Below are positions 16,721-25,356 of a stretch of DNA of 64,000 nt, one piece after another. The translations under genes and the position numbers were made by a program. Under the pieces are notes generated by a model, which worked only from the letters and a program-made list of their open reading frames with translations, had not been told where the DNA came from and did not search any database. Source of the stretch: Ideonella_A intermedia_A (GTDB taxonomy: Bacteria; Pseudomonadota; Gammaproteobacteria; Burkholderiales; Burkholderiaceae_C). Numbering within the stretch: the first letter of the stretch is position 1; each line of letters starts with the position of its first letter. The DNA lies in the NCBI GenBank assembly GCA_943370175.1, contig CALRPU020000011.1:1-64000 (forward strand), in the 5' to 3' direction.

Positions 16721-17689
16721 ATGTCCCTCACCGCTCGACCCTCCGTCATTGCCGCCGCCATGTTGGGCCTGGTGCTCAGCCTGCCCGCCGTCGCCCAATC
16801 CGTGAAAGTGACCCCGCTGGGCGGTGTCGAGGGCGAGTTCTGCCCGCAGGACCGCGCGCTGGTGTTCGAAGACCCGAACGGCACGCGCGTGCTGTACGAC
16901 CCGGGCCGCACCGTGGCCGGTGCCGAGGACCCGCGCCTGGGCAAGATCGACGTCATCCTCGTCAGCCACATGCACGGCGACCACATTGGCAACGCCCACG
17001 CCAAGGCGCCGAATTCCGGCAGCTGCGACAAGCCCGACATGTCCGTGTCGGCGCTGCCCAACACCAGCGCGGTCAACATCGCATTGGCCAAGAAAGCCAA
17101 GATCGTGACCGGCAGCGAAATGCCGCCGTTCTTCGCGGCGAAGCTGCGTGACAACGGCGGAGACGCCGCCAACGCGGTGTTGGCGCGGTTTGGCGGCAGC
17201 GTGACCGTGGGCGGCGTGCGCGTGGCCACGGTGTCGGCCTTGCACAGCAATGGCGTTGATCCGGAGTATTTCGGCGGCGAATTGGGTCGGCAGCTGAAGG
17301 CCGTGGGCCTTGCCGGCGATGTCGGACCGGCCACCGGCTACGTGCTGCGCTTCAGCAATGGCCTGGTCACCTACCTGTCGGGCGACACTGGCATGACCGC
17401 GGACCAGCAAGTCATCCGCGACCACTACCAGGCGAAGTTGGCGGTGATGAACATCGGCGACGGCTTCACCACCGGGCCGGCCGAAGCGGCCTATGTGATG
17501 AACGAACTGGTCAAGCCGGCCGCGGTGATTGCTTCGCACGCCAACGAGGTCGGCACCGTGGGTGGCAAAGTGCGCGCGGGCAGCAAGACCGAGACCTTCA
17601 TCAAGGCGGCGAAGATGCCGGTGCACGTGCCCTTGTCCGGCAAGACGATGGAGTTCGACGCCAACGGCAAGTGCACGGCGGGCTGCTGA
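16721..17689 (+). CDS. Secreted MBL-fold metallo-hydrolase
   Basis: A 322-residue protein with a signal peptide (ending LSLPAVAQS, about residue 26) and a metallo-beta-lactamase fold. The zinc motif HMHGDH is at residues 83-88, with further metal ligands likely in ALHSNG, the Asp of LSGDTGM and SHANEVG near the C-terminus. It resembles UlaG/ComA-like hydrolases rather than a true beta-lactamase, so the substrate is unknown. The export signal places it in the periplasm. It is divergent from the solute-binding protein gene. Confidence 0.88.
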   Translation: MSLTARPSVIAAAMLGLVLSLPAVAQSVKVTPLGGVEGEFCPQDRALVFEDPNGTRVLYDPGRTVAGAEDPRLGKIDVILVSHMHGDHIGNAHAKAPNSGSCDKPDMSVSALPNTSAVNIALAKKAKIVTGSEMPPFFAAKLRDNGGDAANAVLARFGGSVTVGGVRVATVSALHSNGVDPEYFGGELGRQLKAVGLAGDVGPATGYVLRFSNGLVTYLSGDTGMTADQQVIRDHYQAKLAVMNIGDGFTTGPAEAAYVMNELVKPAAVIASHANEVGTVGGKVRAGSKTETFIKAAKMPVHVPLSGKTMEFDANGKCTAGC

Positions 17690-17889
17690 GCGATTAGGCG
17701 GTGACGGCGCACCGACCCAGGGCGCGTTGGTTCACCCGGTCACCCGGCGCCGCGGACGCGGCGTGGCCGGGCGACCACCGGGAAGGGATCGGCAGCTTGA
17801 TGCGCGTGAGCGCGTCAAGCGCGGCGTCGGCCTGGCGTCGATGCTCGGCGCCGGCGTGTCAGGTGCCATGGCGTGGCAAAGTGCGGCTC

Positions 17890-18072
17890 ATGGGCATTCA
17901 GGGCCGCGACTACTATCGTGATGCGCGGCGAGAGCGCGAGGCGCCACGCCGGCGTCAGGTGCGCCAGGCCAGCGCAGGCAAGCCGAACGGGTAGGCCGTG
18001 TGGTTCGTCGCCGGCTGTACGGCGTTCCTGGTCCTGGTGGTCTGCATCGCGGTCTGGATGGCCCGCCGGTAG
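17890..18072 (+). pseudogene. Small DRDYYR-type membrane protein split by an in-frame stop
   Basis: From ATG 17890 the frame encodes MGIQGRDYYRDARRERE and a basic stretch, then hits TAG at 17992-17994. In the same frame GTG 17998 starts a 24-residue hydrophobic segment (TAFLVLVVCIAVWMARR) ending at 18070-18072. A GIQxRDYYRx start followed by a basic linker and one membrane span is a recurring layout of small Burkholderiales membrane proteins. The single stop between the parts therefore suggests a broken gene, or readthrough/reinitiation. The comparison is from memory, not a search. Confidence 0.5.
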
Positions 18073-18105
18073 GCTCGCCAGTGCCGCCCAAAGATGGCAC
18101 GCAAT

Positions 18106-18133
18106 ACACGCCACGATGTATATTATGTTAACC
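18106..18133 (+). other. dif-like XerC/XerD recombination site
   Basis: The 15 nt TGTATATTATGTTAA (18117-18131) are identical to the central region plus XerD arm of the chromosomal dif site of E. coli and Neisseria. They stand out as AT-rich in a GC-rich window. The 11 nt to the left, where the XerC arm should be (ending CGCCACGA), fit the usual GCGCATAA poorly. It may be the chromosomal dif of this organism with a divergent XerC arm, or a hybrid site left by an element that uses Xer recombination. On its XerD side lies a truncated gene. Confidence 0.7.
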
Positions 18134-18368
18134 ATATGAGGCATCCACAGTACCGGCCTGTCAGCGCGGTCCCATAAGCTGGGATGGAGAGCCCCCCGAT
18201 GGTTCGCACCGAGAACGACCGAGCCGCGTTCCCTGCCTGTGCATTTCCCATCATCACCAGCCAAGTACCCTGAATCGATTCGCTCAGTGCGGCATCGTCA
18301 ATCTGCGCCCAAGCAGGCAAACCGACCGCGGCCAGCGGGGCAAGTGCGGGGCGACGGCGAATGTGCAT
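18123..18368 (-). pseudogene. 5' fragment of a secreted-protein gene truncated at the dif-like site
   Basis: An 81-codon frame starts MHIRRRPALAPLAAVGLPAW with an AWAQ signal-peptidase-like site, then a mature-protein start (IDDAALSESIQGTWLVMMG, ARSFSVRTIGG). After about residue 60 the sequence loses coding character and ends inside the dif-like site. I infer that recombination or insertion removed the 3' part. The parent family is not recognised. Confidence 0.5.
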
Positions 18369-18518
18369 CGGACAACTCCAGAAGGCGCAGCGCCAGTCCA
18401 GCGTGGACAGGTCCCCACCCTCCTCCACCAACGAAGAAGCCACAAAGGACTGGCACCCAGCCAGACTGCGCTTTGCCTACTGCCAAGAGATTGGCATGGG
18501 CGTTTCGTTCACGGCTGG

Positions 18519-19571
18519 TCAGGCGTCCAGTACCCTCAGGAAGTGGTCGAGGATCAGCAGGTGGTCCTCGAACAGCTGGTCCTCCATCAGCGGCAGGTCG
18601 CCGACCGGCACCCATCGCAGCTCGGGCGTCTCGTCACTCGGGGTGAGCTCGGGCAAGCGCTGGGGTGCGGGAAAGTCGAAGTGGAATGCTTCGGTCAGGA
18701 TGCGCCCGCGCATGGACCGGTGCGGGTGGGCGAAAGCACGCTGCGCCTTGAGGGCGTGACGAAGCTGCTGCGCGAGCATGCCCAGGCCGGTTTCCTCCTT
18801 GAGCTCGCGCACCGCGGCGTCGAAGAGCGCTTCGCCTGGATCGACGAACCCCCCCGGCACCGCCCACAGGCCGCGGCCGATCGGCGAGCTGCGCCGCACC
18901 AGCAGCGCATGAGCTCGGCCGGCCTCATCCGCCACGGTCACCAGCGCATCGGCGGTGACGTGCCAGGGCGCAGGCCAGTCCTGGCGGTAGCGGACGACCG
19001 CGGCGTGCTCCTCGGCCATGCGTTCGTAGGCCGGCAGCATCGACCAGGCGCGCAGGCAGTCGAGGGCGCCGGGCGCCACGTGCGCACTGAGCGCCAGCAA
19101 GCCACCCTCGGTGCGGCCGGTGGTGAAGTAAGCCGCCCGAAGCGAAGTGGCGTCCACGTCCCGGCGGCGCTCGAAGGCGATGCGCTGCCACTGGCTGAAG
19201 TCATCCAGGTCGGCGCTGCTCGCGTCCTGGTGATGGCCGAGCAAGGCAATGCGCGCATCGTCGCACCGTCCTCCCAGGAGCGCATGCACGGAAGCGACCA
19301 CCTCGCGGCGCCAGCGTTCAACGTCGTGGTAATCACGCACCGCCACGATGCGCAGGCGGCGCGCCTCATCGACCTGAAGGCTCACGCGCAGCATGGCCAT
19401 GCGCTCGTCGGCGCTGAAGGGGTTGCGGGTGTCCCGTGATCGGTGCGACGAACCCAGCACCACGATGGGTTGATCCACCAGTTCCAGCGCCCGGCGCAGC
19501 AGCCGGATGTGCTCCAGGTGAGGGAGTTGAAAGCGGCCGATCACGACCAACGCGTCGAAGGTCTTGTTCAT
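18519..19571 (-). CDS. nadM: Bifunctional NMN adenylyltransferase / Nudix hydrolase
   Basis: A 350-residue two-domain enzyme. Residues 1 to about 180 are a nucleotidyltransferase: VIGRFQLPHLEHIRLLRRAL carries the phosphate-binding HxEH, and VLGSSHRSRDTRNPFSADER is typical of NadM. Residues about 205-350 are a Nudix hydrolase with a complete box (GGFVDPGEALFDAAVREL then KEETGL). In the known NadM-Nudix proteins the first domain makes NAD from NMN and ATP and the second hydrolyses ADP-ribose. It is last of the NAD salvage operon and overlaps nadE by ATGA (19568-19571). Confidence 0.93.
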   Translation of the reverse strand: MNKTFDALVVIGRFQLPHLEHIRLLRRALELVDQPIVVLGSSHRSRDTRNPFSADERMAMLRVSLQVDEARRLRIVAVRDYHDVERWRREVVASVHALLGGRCDDARIALLGHHQDASSADLDDFSQWQRIAFERRRDVDATSLRAAYFTTGRTEGGLLALSAHVAPGALDCLRAWSMLPAYERMAEEHAAVVRYRQDWPAPWHVTADALVTVADEAGRAHALLVRRSSPIGRGLWAVPGGFVDPGEALFDAAVRELKEETGLGMLAQQLRHALKAQRAFAHPHRSMRGRILTEAFHFDFPAPQRLPELTPSDETPELRWVPVGDLPLMEDQLFEDHLLILDHFLRVLDA

Positions 19572-21358
19572 GGCAACGCTCCTCCCGAACGCCCGCCGAG
19601 CGCGGCAAGCATGGCCCGGAATGCCGCTCGGGTCGAGTCAGGATTGTCCAGTCCGGGGTGGACCGCAGCGATGGGCACGCGCCGGCCGGCGCCAAATGCC
19701 CGCGCGCGCAGGCGGATGATGGGCGGCGCTTGGTGGCGCTTGTACTCGGCGCGCACAAAGAGCCGGCGAACCCTCATGAGCGTTTGCACGCCCGGCTCAT
19801 CGCACAGCAGCGCTTCGACCTGCTGACGTACCGCCTTCTGCTCGTCGTTCGCCAGCCGGTCACCCTCCATCAGCAGCATGAGGATCTTGTCGAGCACCGG
19901 GTACGGCGGCAAGCTCTGGGAGTCGAGCTGATTGGGCGCGAGCTCCGCAGACGGCGGCTTGTCGATGATGGCCTGTGGGATCACCGACGCGCTGACGCTG
20001 GCGTTGAGGTGTCGGCACAGGGCGGTCACCTCGGTCTTGTAGAGGTCGGCGATCGGGGCAAGCCCGCCCGAGGCGTCGCCGTACAGCGTGGTGTAGCCGA
20101 CGCTCGTCTCGCTCTTGTTGCCGGTGCTCAGCAACAAGCTGCCATGGGTGTTGCTGTAAGCCATGAGCAAGTTGGCGCGGATGCGAGCCTGGAGGTTCTC
20201 CAGTGCCACGCCCTGGAGTGGCCCACCCTGAGCAGACTCCCACTGCGCCTGAACGCTGTCGACCAGGGGCTGGATGGGCATTTCGATGAGCCGGACCCCC
20301 AGGCCCTGACACAAGGCCACCGAGTCGTCGACGCTGCCGCGGCTCGAATAGACCGAGGGCATGGTGATCGCCACCACGTTGGCTGCGCCGAGCGCCTTCA
20401 CGGCCAGGGCGATCACCAAGGCCGAATCGATCCCGCCGCTGGAGCCCACGACCGCGGTCCGGAATCCGCAGGTGCGCGCGTAGTCGCGCAGCCCACGGAC
20501 GATCTGCGCCTCTTGGAAGGCGGGCTTGGACAGGCCGGTGATCGACGGCGCGACGAGCTCGGCGCCCTGGGCGGCGGCGAACTGCCGGGTCGCGGGGTCA
20601 AACTGCAGGGTCACCAGATCGTGCGCGAAACGCTTGGCCTCGAATCGGACGTGGCCCAGCGCGTCCATGACGAAGGAGCCGCCATCGAACACCAGACCAT
20701 CGTGTCCGCCGACCTGGTTCACGTAGACGAGCGGCAGGCCATGGGTCAGCGTGGCGTGCGCCAGCACCTCGCGGCGCAACGCGCGCTTGCCGACATCGCT
20801 GGGCGAGGCGTTGATTGCCACCACCAGGTCAGGCTGCGCGTCGGCCATGCGCCGGAACGGGTCGACGGTGTAGGCCGAACCGGCCGAGTTCCAGGTGTCT
20901 TCGCACACCAGCAATCCGACCTGCACCGCGCCGATACGCAGCACGCAGGCCCGATCCGGCCCCGGCTCGAAGTGGCGCGCTTCGTTGAAGACGTCATAGC
21001 TCGGCAGCAGCTGCTTGGCGTAGCGGCGCACGACCTTGCCGTCAAGCAGCACGAGCAAGGCGTTGTGCAGCGGCCTGCCGGCGCCGGTGTTCACCTCGGG
21101 GACGCCAACCACCCAGTGCAGCCCCGGGGTCTCTCGGGTGGCCAGCAACATGTCCCGCAGCCCCTGCTCGACCTGCGCCATGAACGCGGGCTCGTTGAGC
21201 AGGTCGCCCGGCGAGTAGCCGGTGAGCGACAGTTCGGGGAAGACCACCAGCGCCGCGCCCGCGTCGCGCGCCTGGCGGGCGGCCGCCAGGTGAAGGGCGA
21301 CATTGCCGTCGATGTCGCCGATGGTGGGTTGGATTTGAGCCAGGCTGAGCTTGAGCAT
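19568..21358 (-). CDS. nadE: Glutamine-dependent NAD+ synthetase
   Basis: A 596-residue enzyme joining an N-terminal nitrilase-type glutaminase (Glu in VVFPELSLTGYSPGD, Lys in YAKQLLPSYDVFNE, Cys in LLVCEDTWNSAG) to a C-terminal synthetase. The synthetase has the PP-loop VGSSGGIDSAL and the LLSTGNKSE and YGDASGG segments. It amidates nicotinate adenine dinucleotide to NAD with glutamine as nitrogen donor. The ATG at 21358 starts MLKLSLAQIQPTIGD; a GTG at 21373 is an alternative. It lies 25 nt after pncB and overlaps nadM, within the NrtR-linked operon. Confidence 0.95.
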   Translation of the reverse strand: MLKLSLAQIQPTIGDIDGNVALHLAAARQARDAGAALVVFPELSLTGYSPGDLLNEPAFMAQVEQGLRDMLLATRETPGLHWVVGVPEVNTGAGRPLHNALLVLLDGKVVRRYAKQLLPSYDVFNEARHFEPGPDRACVLRIGAVQVGLLVCEDTWNSAGSAYTVDPFRRMADAQPDLVVAINASPSDVGKRALRREVLAHATLTHGLPLVYVNQVGGHDGLVFDGGSFVMDALGHVRFEAKRFAHDLVTLQFDPATRQFAAAQGAELVAPSITGLSKPAFQEAQIVRGLRDYARTCGFRTAVVGSSGGIDSALVIALAVKALGAANVVAITMPSVYSSRGSVDDSVALCQGLGVRLIEMPIQPLVDSVQAQWESAQGGPLQGVALENLQARIRANLLMAYSNTHGSLLLSTGNKSETSVGYTTLYGDASGGLAPIADLYKTEVTALCRHLNASVSASVIPQAIIDKPPSAELAPNQLDSQSLPPYPVLDKILMLLMEGDRLANDEQKAVRQQVEALLCDEPGVQTLMRVRRLFVRAEYKRHQAPPIIRLRARAFGAGRRVPIAAVHPGLDNPDSTRAAFRAMLAALGGRSGGALP

Positions 21359-21383
21359 GGGGGATTGCGCCACGGAAGATCGT

Positions 21384-22667
21384 TCAATCGGTGGTGGTCA
21401 TCGGGGGCAGGCCGTAGACCTGGCGCAGGTAGGCCGCGAACACCGGGTTCGTCGACGATGCCTTGGTCGGGTCGTCGGAGATCTTCGCCACCGGCTGGCC
21501 GTTGACCTCGCGCAGCTTCATGACGATGTTCAGCGGCGTGACGCCCAGGTCGTTGCTGAGCCAGGTTCCGATGCCGGAGCCGTGCTGGGCCAGGTCTCCA
21601 TAGGCGGCGTACAGGCGCAGCGATTCATCGAAGTCCAGGCCGTTGCTGAACACCAGGCGTTTGGTGTGGGCATCGATCTTGAGCCGCTGGTAGTGCGCCA
21701 AGACCTTGCGCGCCCAGACGTCCGGGTCGCCGCTGTCGTGCCGCAGGCCATCGAAGAGCTTGGCGTAGAAAAGGTCGAAATCGCGCAGGAAGGCGTCGGT
21801 GGAAATCACGTCCGTGAGCGCCACCCCGAGGCTGCCGCGGTACTCCTGCACCCACTCCTCGAGCGCTGCTCGCTGTGCAAGCTTCAGCTGCACCGGCAGG
21901 CCTTGGAACTTCTGCAGGTGCTCGTGAGCCATCGTGCCGATCGGGGTGATGCCGAGCTTGAACGCGAGCGCGACGTTGCTGGTTCCCTTGAACCATTGGG
22001 GAAGCTCGGCGGCAAGCGTGCGCACCACGTGCTCGTGCCACCGGCGGGAATGGCGCCTGCGCGTGCCGAAGTCGAAAAACTCGTAGGGGTGGCGGCGGGC
22101 GTTGCCGTCCTCGGCGAAATGCGCGCGCAGCATCGCGATCTTGGCATCGAGGCGGCGCTGGCCTTCGTTCAGGATCTCCGGCGTCTCCAGGCGGCGAAAG
22201 TACAGCTCGTTGACGATCGACAGCGTGAAGATCTCGAAGTGGCTGATGTGCAGGAGCGGGCCCGCCGCCCGAATGTGCAGGGTCTCCCCCTCGGTGGTGA
22301 CGGTGATGAACTTGCGACGCAGGCGCATCACGCCCAGGAACTCGATGTAGTCCTGCTTCAGGTAAGGCAGCGTGGCGAGCTGGCTCAGCTCGTCGTCGCT
22401 GTAGCTCAGGCTGCACAGGTGATCGAGTTCTCGCTCGACGTCGCGCGCGAGCGCAGCCAGCGGGTAAGCCGGGGTGTTGCGGCACAGGAACTCCATCACG
22501 GCATAGGTGCCCGGATTGAAGTGCAGCGTCGGCGCCGCCATCGTGAACTTGTAGAGGTCGGTGTCCAGGAGGGACTCGATGACGGGCGAAGGATCGCTGG
22601 GCGGTGTGCCAGGCGCTGTGCCCGGTGGTGTGCCGGGCGTGCCGCGGCGGTCGGTAAGCGTTGTCAT
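21384..22667 (-). CDS. pncB: Nicotinate phosphoribosyltransferase
   Basis: A 427-residue salvage enzyme converting nicotinate and PRPP to nicotinate mononucleotide, with ATP use. Family marks are the N-terminal SLLDTDLYKFTM, EFFDFGTRRRHS with the conserved His-containing loop, FKGTSNVALAFKLGITPIGTMAHE, VFSNGLDFDE and TWLSNDLG. It begins with a Pro/Thr/Gly-rich tail of about 28 residues absent from most relatives. Its ATG overlaps the stop of the upstream nicotinamidase gene by 4 nt. Confidence 0.95.
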   Translation of the reverse strand: MTTLTDRRGTPGTPPGTAPGTPPSDPSPVIESLLDTDLYKFTMAAPTLHFNPGTYAVMEFLCRNTPAYPLAALARDVERELDHLCSLSYSDDELSQLATLPYLKQDYIEFLGVMRLRRKFITVTTEGETLHIRAAGPLLHISHFEIFTLSIVNELYFRRLETPEILNEGQRRLDAKIAMLRAHFAEDGNARRHPYEFFDFGTRRRHSRRWHEHVVRTLAAELPQWFKGTSNVALAFKLGITPIGTMAHEHLQKFQGLPVQLKLAQRAALEEWVQEYRGSLGVALTDVISTDAFLRDFDLFYAKLFDGLRHDSGDPDVWARKVLAHYQRLKIDAHTKRLVFSNGLDFDESLRLYAAYGDLAQHGSGIGTWLSNDLGVTPLNIVMKLREVNGQPVAKISDDPTKASSTNPVFAAYLRQVYGLPPMTTTD

Positions 22668-23533
22668 GGTGTGCGGCCGGTCGTGGTTGAGCGCGTGTGG
22701 CTTCCGAGTGCGCCCATGGGCTTGACGCGGCCGCCCGCCGCGCGCACCCGGTCGAAAAGGTCTTCTTGCAGCGCCTCGAAACCGGCGACCGGGCTCATGC
22801 CGTCGCTCACCAGCACGAGCTGCTCGGCGAGCCCCGCGGGGCCGTGCTCGATCAGGTCCAGCACGGTGGAGCGCACACAGTGGCTGGACGCTTGACCCGT
22901 CACCCAGATTTGCTCGGCGCCGGACAGGCGCTCGATCAGCGCCCCGTTGACTTGGGTGTGGGGGTCGGCGGGATCGGGGACCTCGGCGCGCAGCGCCGAG
23001 TAGTGCTCGGTCATCGGGTTCATGCCTTTGAGCACCTTGTGGGCCTGCCGTTGGCCGCGACGCTCCCACTCGGCCACCTCGGTGGCCACCGCCAGGTGCA
23101 GGTTGTGCCCCCAGGTGCCCAGCACGCAGTGGACGGGCCAGACGCACAGCACGGCGCCGCGCTCGTGGAGCGCCTGCAGGTAACGCTGCACCGCCGGCCG
23201 GCGCGCGCTGTCCTGGGGCTCGAAGCGGCCATCCAGTTCAGTGATCACGGTGAAAGGCGCCGGCGCCTGGCCCGTCGTGGTGTCGCGCCAGAAACTCGTG
23301 CGCTCGATGCCCACGCTGTGGTGGGAATCGAAGGTGAGCGTGATCTCATCGATGTCCAGCCGCTTCTGAATGAGCCGCGCCAGGCGCAAGGCGTCTTGGT
23401 GGGCACCCGGGACGGGCAACGCCGGCCTGGTCCCGATGCCGCCGAAGGGGCTCGCTTCAGGGAGCCAGTCGCTTGGCAGGTCCATGAAGTCGTTCTGAAC
23501 ATCGATGGCGAGGAGGTGAATGCCGCTGCCCAT
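22664..23533 (-). CDS. Isochorismatase-fold nicotinamidase-like hydrolase
   Basis: A 289-residue cysteine hydrolase. The Asp of AIDVQNDFMD near residue 10 and the Cys of QASSHCVRSTVLD near residue 220, with a Lys in between (HKVLKGMNP), fit the Asp-Lys-Cys triad. It is longer than simple PncA proteins. By operon context (followed directly by pncB, nadE, nadM) it most likely deamidates nicotinamide to nicotinate. It is the first gene of the operon, transcribed away from nrtR. The ATG at 23533 has GGAG upstream; a GTG at 23542 is possible. Confidence 0.87.
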   Translation of the reverse strand: MGSGIHLLAIDVQNDFMDLPSDWLPEASPFGGIGTRPALPVPGAHQDALRLARLIQKRLDIDEITLTFDSHHSVGIERTSFWRDTTTGQAPAPFTVITELDGRFEPQDSARRPAVQRYLQALHERGAVLCVWPVHCVLGTWGHNLHLAVATEVAEWERRGQRQAHKVLKGMNPMTEHYSALRAEVPDPADPHTQVNGALIERLSGAEQIWVTGQASSHCVRSTVLDLIEHGPAGLAEQLVLVSDGMSPVAGFEALQEDLFDRVRAAGGRVKPMGALGSHTRSTTTGRTP

Positions 23534-23593
23534 GTGAAGCACTCCTGAAGTGGGGTTCCGATGGTTCTAATTTAGATGTGTTGTGAATCTTAG

Positions 23594-23623
23594 TCAATCG
23601 AAAGCGCTTTGAAGTTTGATTGA
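23594..23623. promoter_or_regulatory. Candidate NrtR operator in the nrtR / NAD-operon divergent region
   Basis: In the AT-rich 124-nt gap between the divergent genes, TCAATC (23594-23599) and GATTGA (23618-23623) form an inverted repeat around a perfect palindrome AAAGCGCTTT (23601-23610). The position between the regulator and the operon start fits an operator for the NrtR-like protein. The exact NrtR motif for this lineage is not known to me, so the assignment is an inference. Confidence 0.45.
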
Positions 23624-23657
23624 AAGTCACTATGACATCCGCGTAAAATGAATCGAT

Positions 23658-24338
23658 ATGAGCGAGCTTGTGGCCCCGATCCTCACCACCGACGTTGTTC
23701 TGCTGACGCTGCAGGACGACCGCTTGTGCGTGGCGCTGTTCAAGCGCGAACACGAGCCCTTCGCCGGCGTGCTGGCGCTGCCGGGCGGCTTCGTTCGGCC
23801 CAACGAGGACGTGAACGTGGCGGCCGCTGCGCGGCGCATGCTCACCCAGAAGACCGGCCTGCAGCGCGCGGGCGCCTACCTCGAGGAACTGGGCAGCTTC
23901 TCGGGCGCAGCCCGCGACCCGCGGGGATGGTCGGTGTCGATCGCCCATTACGCCCTGGTCCACGGCAAACAGCTCGATCAGGCGCGAGAGCGCGGCCTCG
24001 CGCTGCACCCGGTGGAGGATCTCCCTCCCCTGCCCTTCGATCACGGGCAAATCGTTGCCGCGGCGGTCGCCCGGGTGCGCTCGAAGGCCGGCTACAGCTC
24101 ATTGCCGGCGATGCTGCTGGACAGCACCTTCTCGATGAGCGAGCTCCACCGGGCCTACCAGTTGGTGCTGGGCGTGCCCGTGAACATGCCCAACCTGCGC
24201 CGCAAGATCGAGGACCTGGGTGTGCTCGAAGAGGTGCCGGGCGTGCGTGAGCAATCAGGCCGCATGCGCCCGGCCAAGGTCTTTCGGCTCAAGAAGGACT
24301 TCCAGGAGCGGTTGGCCATTCGAGAGCGGGGCATCTGA
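23658..24338 (+). CDS. nrtR: NrtR-type Nudix-related transcriptional regulator of NAD metabolism
   Basis: A 226-residue protein. Residues about 8-140 form a Nudix-like domain (LPGGFVRPNEDVNVAAAARR then MLTQKTGL) in which the catalytic REUXEE core is degraded, as in NrtR regulators that sense ADP-ribose but do not cut it. Residues about 150-226 form the winged helix-turn-helix (FSMSELHRAYQLVLG, MPNLRRKIEDLGVL, RPAKVFRL). NrtR proteins repress NAD salvage genes. Here it is divergent from pncA-pncB-nadE-nadM, the classic arrangement. Confidence 0.93.
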   Translation: MSELVAPILTTDVVLLTLQDDRLCVALFKREHEPFAGVLALPGGFVRPNEDVNVAAAARRMLTQKTGLQRAGAYLEELGSFSGAARDPRGWSVSIAHYALVHGKQLDQARERGLALHPVEDLPPLPFDHGQIVAAAVARVRSKAGYSSLPAMLLDSTFSMSELHRAYQLVLGVPVNMPNLRRKIEDLGVLEEVPGVREQSGRMRPAKVFRLKKDFQERLAIRERGI

Positions 24339-24356
24339 GGCCGTCGGGCCTGATCT

Positions 24357-25152
24357 CATCGATGACGAACGCCACGCAGACCCAGCCCTGCCAGGTCGAG
24401 ACGCAGGTGATGTCGGAGAGCCAGCGCTCGTTGGGCCGTTCAGCGCGGAACGGCCGGTTCACGCGATCCAGCGGACACGGCGCCTTGGGATCGGCGACAG
24501 TGGTACGCACCGCATTGCCACGGCGCACGCCCTGCAGCCCTTGCTGACGCATCAACCGCCCGACCGCCCGACCGTGCAGCGCGCCACCGTGATGCCTTCG
24601 CGGTTGAGCTGATGCCAGACCTTGTCCGCACCGTAGACCTGCATGTTGGCCTGCCACACGCGTTGGACTTGAGGCGCGAGGCTCGCATCGCGATGCGCGC
24701 GACGCGAGCACAGCACCGGATGCGCCGGCGAGCCGCATGGCGCCGGTATGCCGACGGGGCGATCTGCAACACGCGACCGACCGAGTCGACCCCGAACCGC
24801 TGGCGATGCTGGTCAACAAAGGCCTGCAGGACTTGATGCGGCGGTCGAGCTCCGCCTGGGCGAACAACGCGCTGGCCAGCTTCAGGATCTCGTTGGCACG
24901 GCGAAGCTCCCGCACCTCGCGCTCGAGATCCTTCACCCGCTGTGCCTCGCTGGTGGTCACGCCCTCTCGCACGCCGGCATCGACCTCCGCGCGCTTGGCC
25001 CATCCGTGCAGCGTCTGCGGCACGCAGCCAATCTTGGGCGCGATGAACTCGATGGCTGCCCACAGCGACGGGTATCCCCCTCGGGGCTCCTGCACCATCC
25101 TCGCCACCCGCTCACGCACCTCGGGCGAGGACTTGCTCGACTTGCGCAGTGC
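24357..25152 (-). pseudogene. Frameshifted IS3-family transposase remnants (orfA/orfB)
   Basis: The orfA part has the helix-turn-helix and the leucine-rich coiled coil ending AELDRRIK. The orfB part starts as AFVDQHRQRFGVDSVGRVLQ in another frame, and later segments match the rve integrase core up to VID. The second Asp and the Glu of the DDE triad are missing, so no active transposase can be made. Confidence 0.75.
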
Positions 25153-25198
25153 TCAATCCTCTCAGCGTGTTGAGCCTCCTCACAACCTGGGGGCTTCA
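24357..25198 (-). mobile_element. Decayed, truncated IS3-family element
   Basis: The 5' end (TGAAGCCCCCAGG reading leftward from 25198) and spacing to orfA resemble the IS at the left edge of the window. On the minus strand orfA-like sequence is present (VREGVTTSEAQRVKDLEREV, RRANEILKLASALFAQAELD), then orfB-like parts in other frames (PFRAERPNERWLSDITCVST, WQGWVCVAFVID). The orfA start codon is broken by an extra C (GAGCACTGCGC), and orfB ends after the first catalytic Asp region, next to nrtR. Its right end is 158 nt before the deacetylase gene. Confidence 0.8.
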
Positions 25199-25254
25199 GT
25201 GCGATCCCGGAGCAACAGGCCTCAAGCCCCACTTTACAATTTGTTAACTTTTAA

Positions 25255-25293
25255 GTGACTGCCAGCACTTGCGTCTCAGTTCTGATCAGTCAC
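25255..25293. promoter_or_regulatory. AT-rich promoter region with an inverted repeat before the exopolysaccharide-type pair
   Basis: Between the dead IS and the deacetylase gene the DNA turns AT-rich (TTTACAATTTGTTAAC just upstream). GTGACTG (25255-25261) and CAGTCAC (25287-25293) form a 7-bp inverted repeat with a 25-nt spacer. It may be an operator or a leader hairpin. Only the sequence symmetry supports this. Confidence 0.3.
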
Positions 25294-25356
25294 AGCCAAA
25301 TTGTCACCTTTCGTCCTGTTGATGGCCATGCGCTCCCATTGGCCACGAATTTCGCG

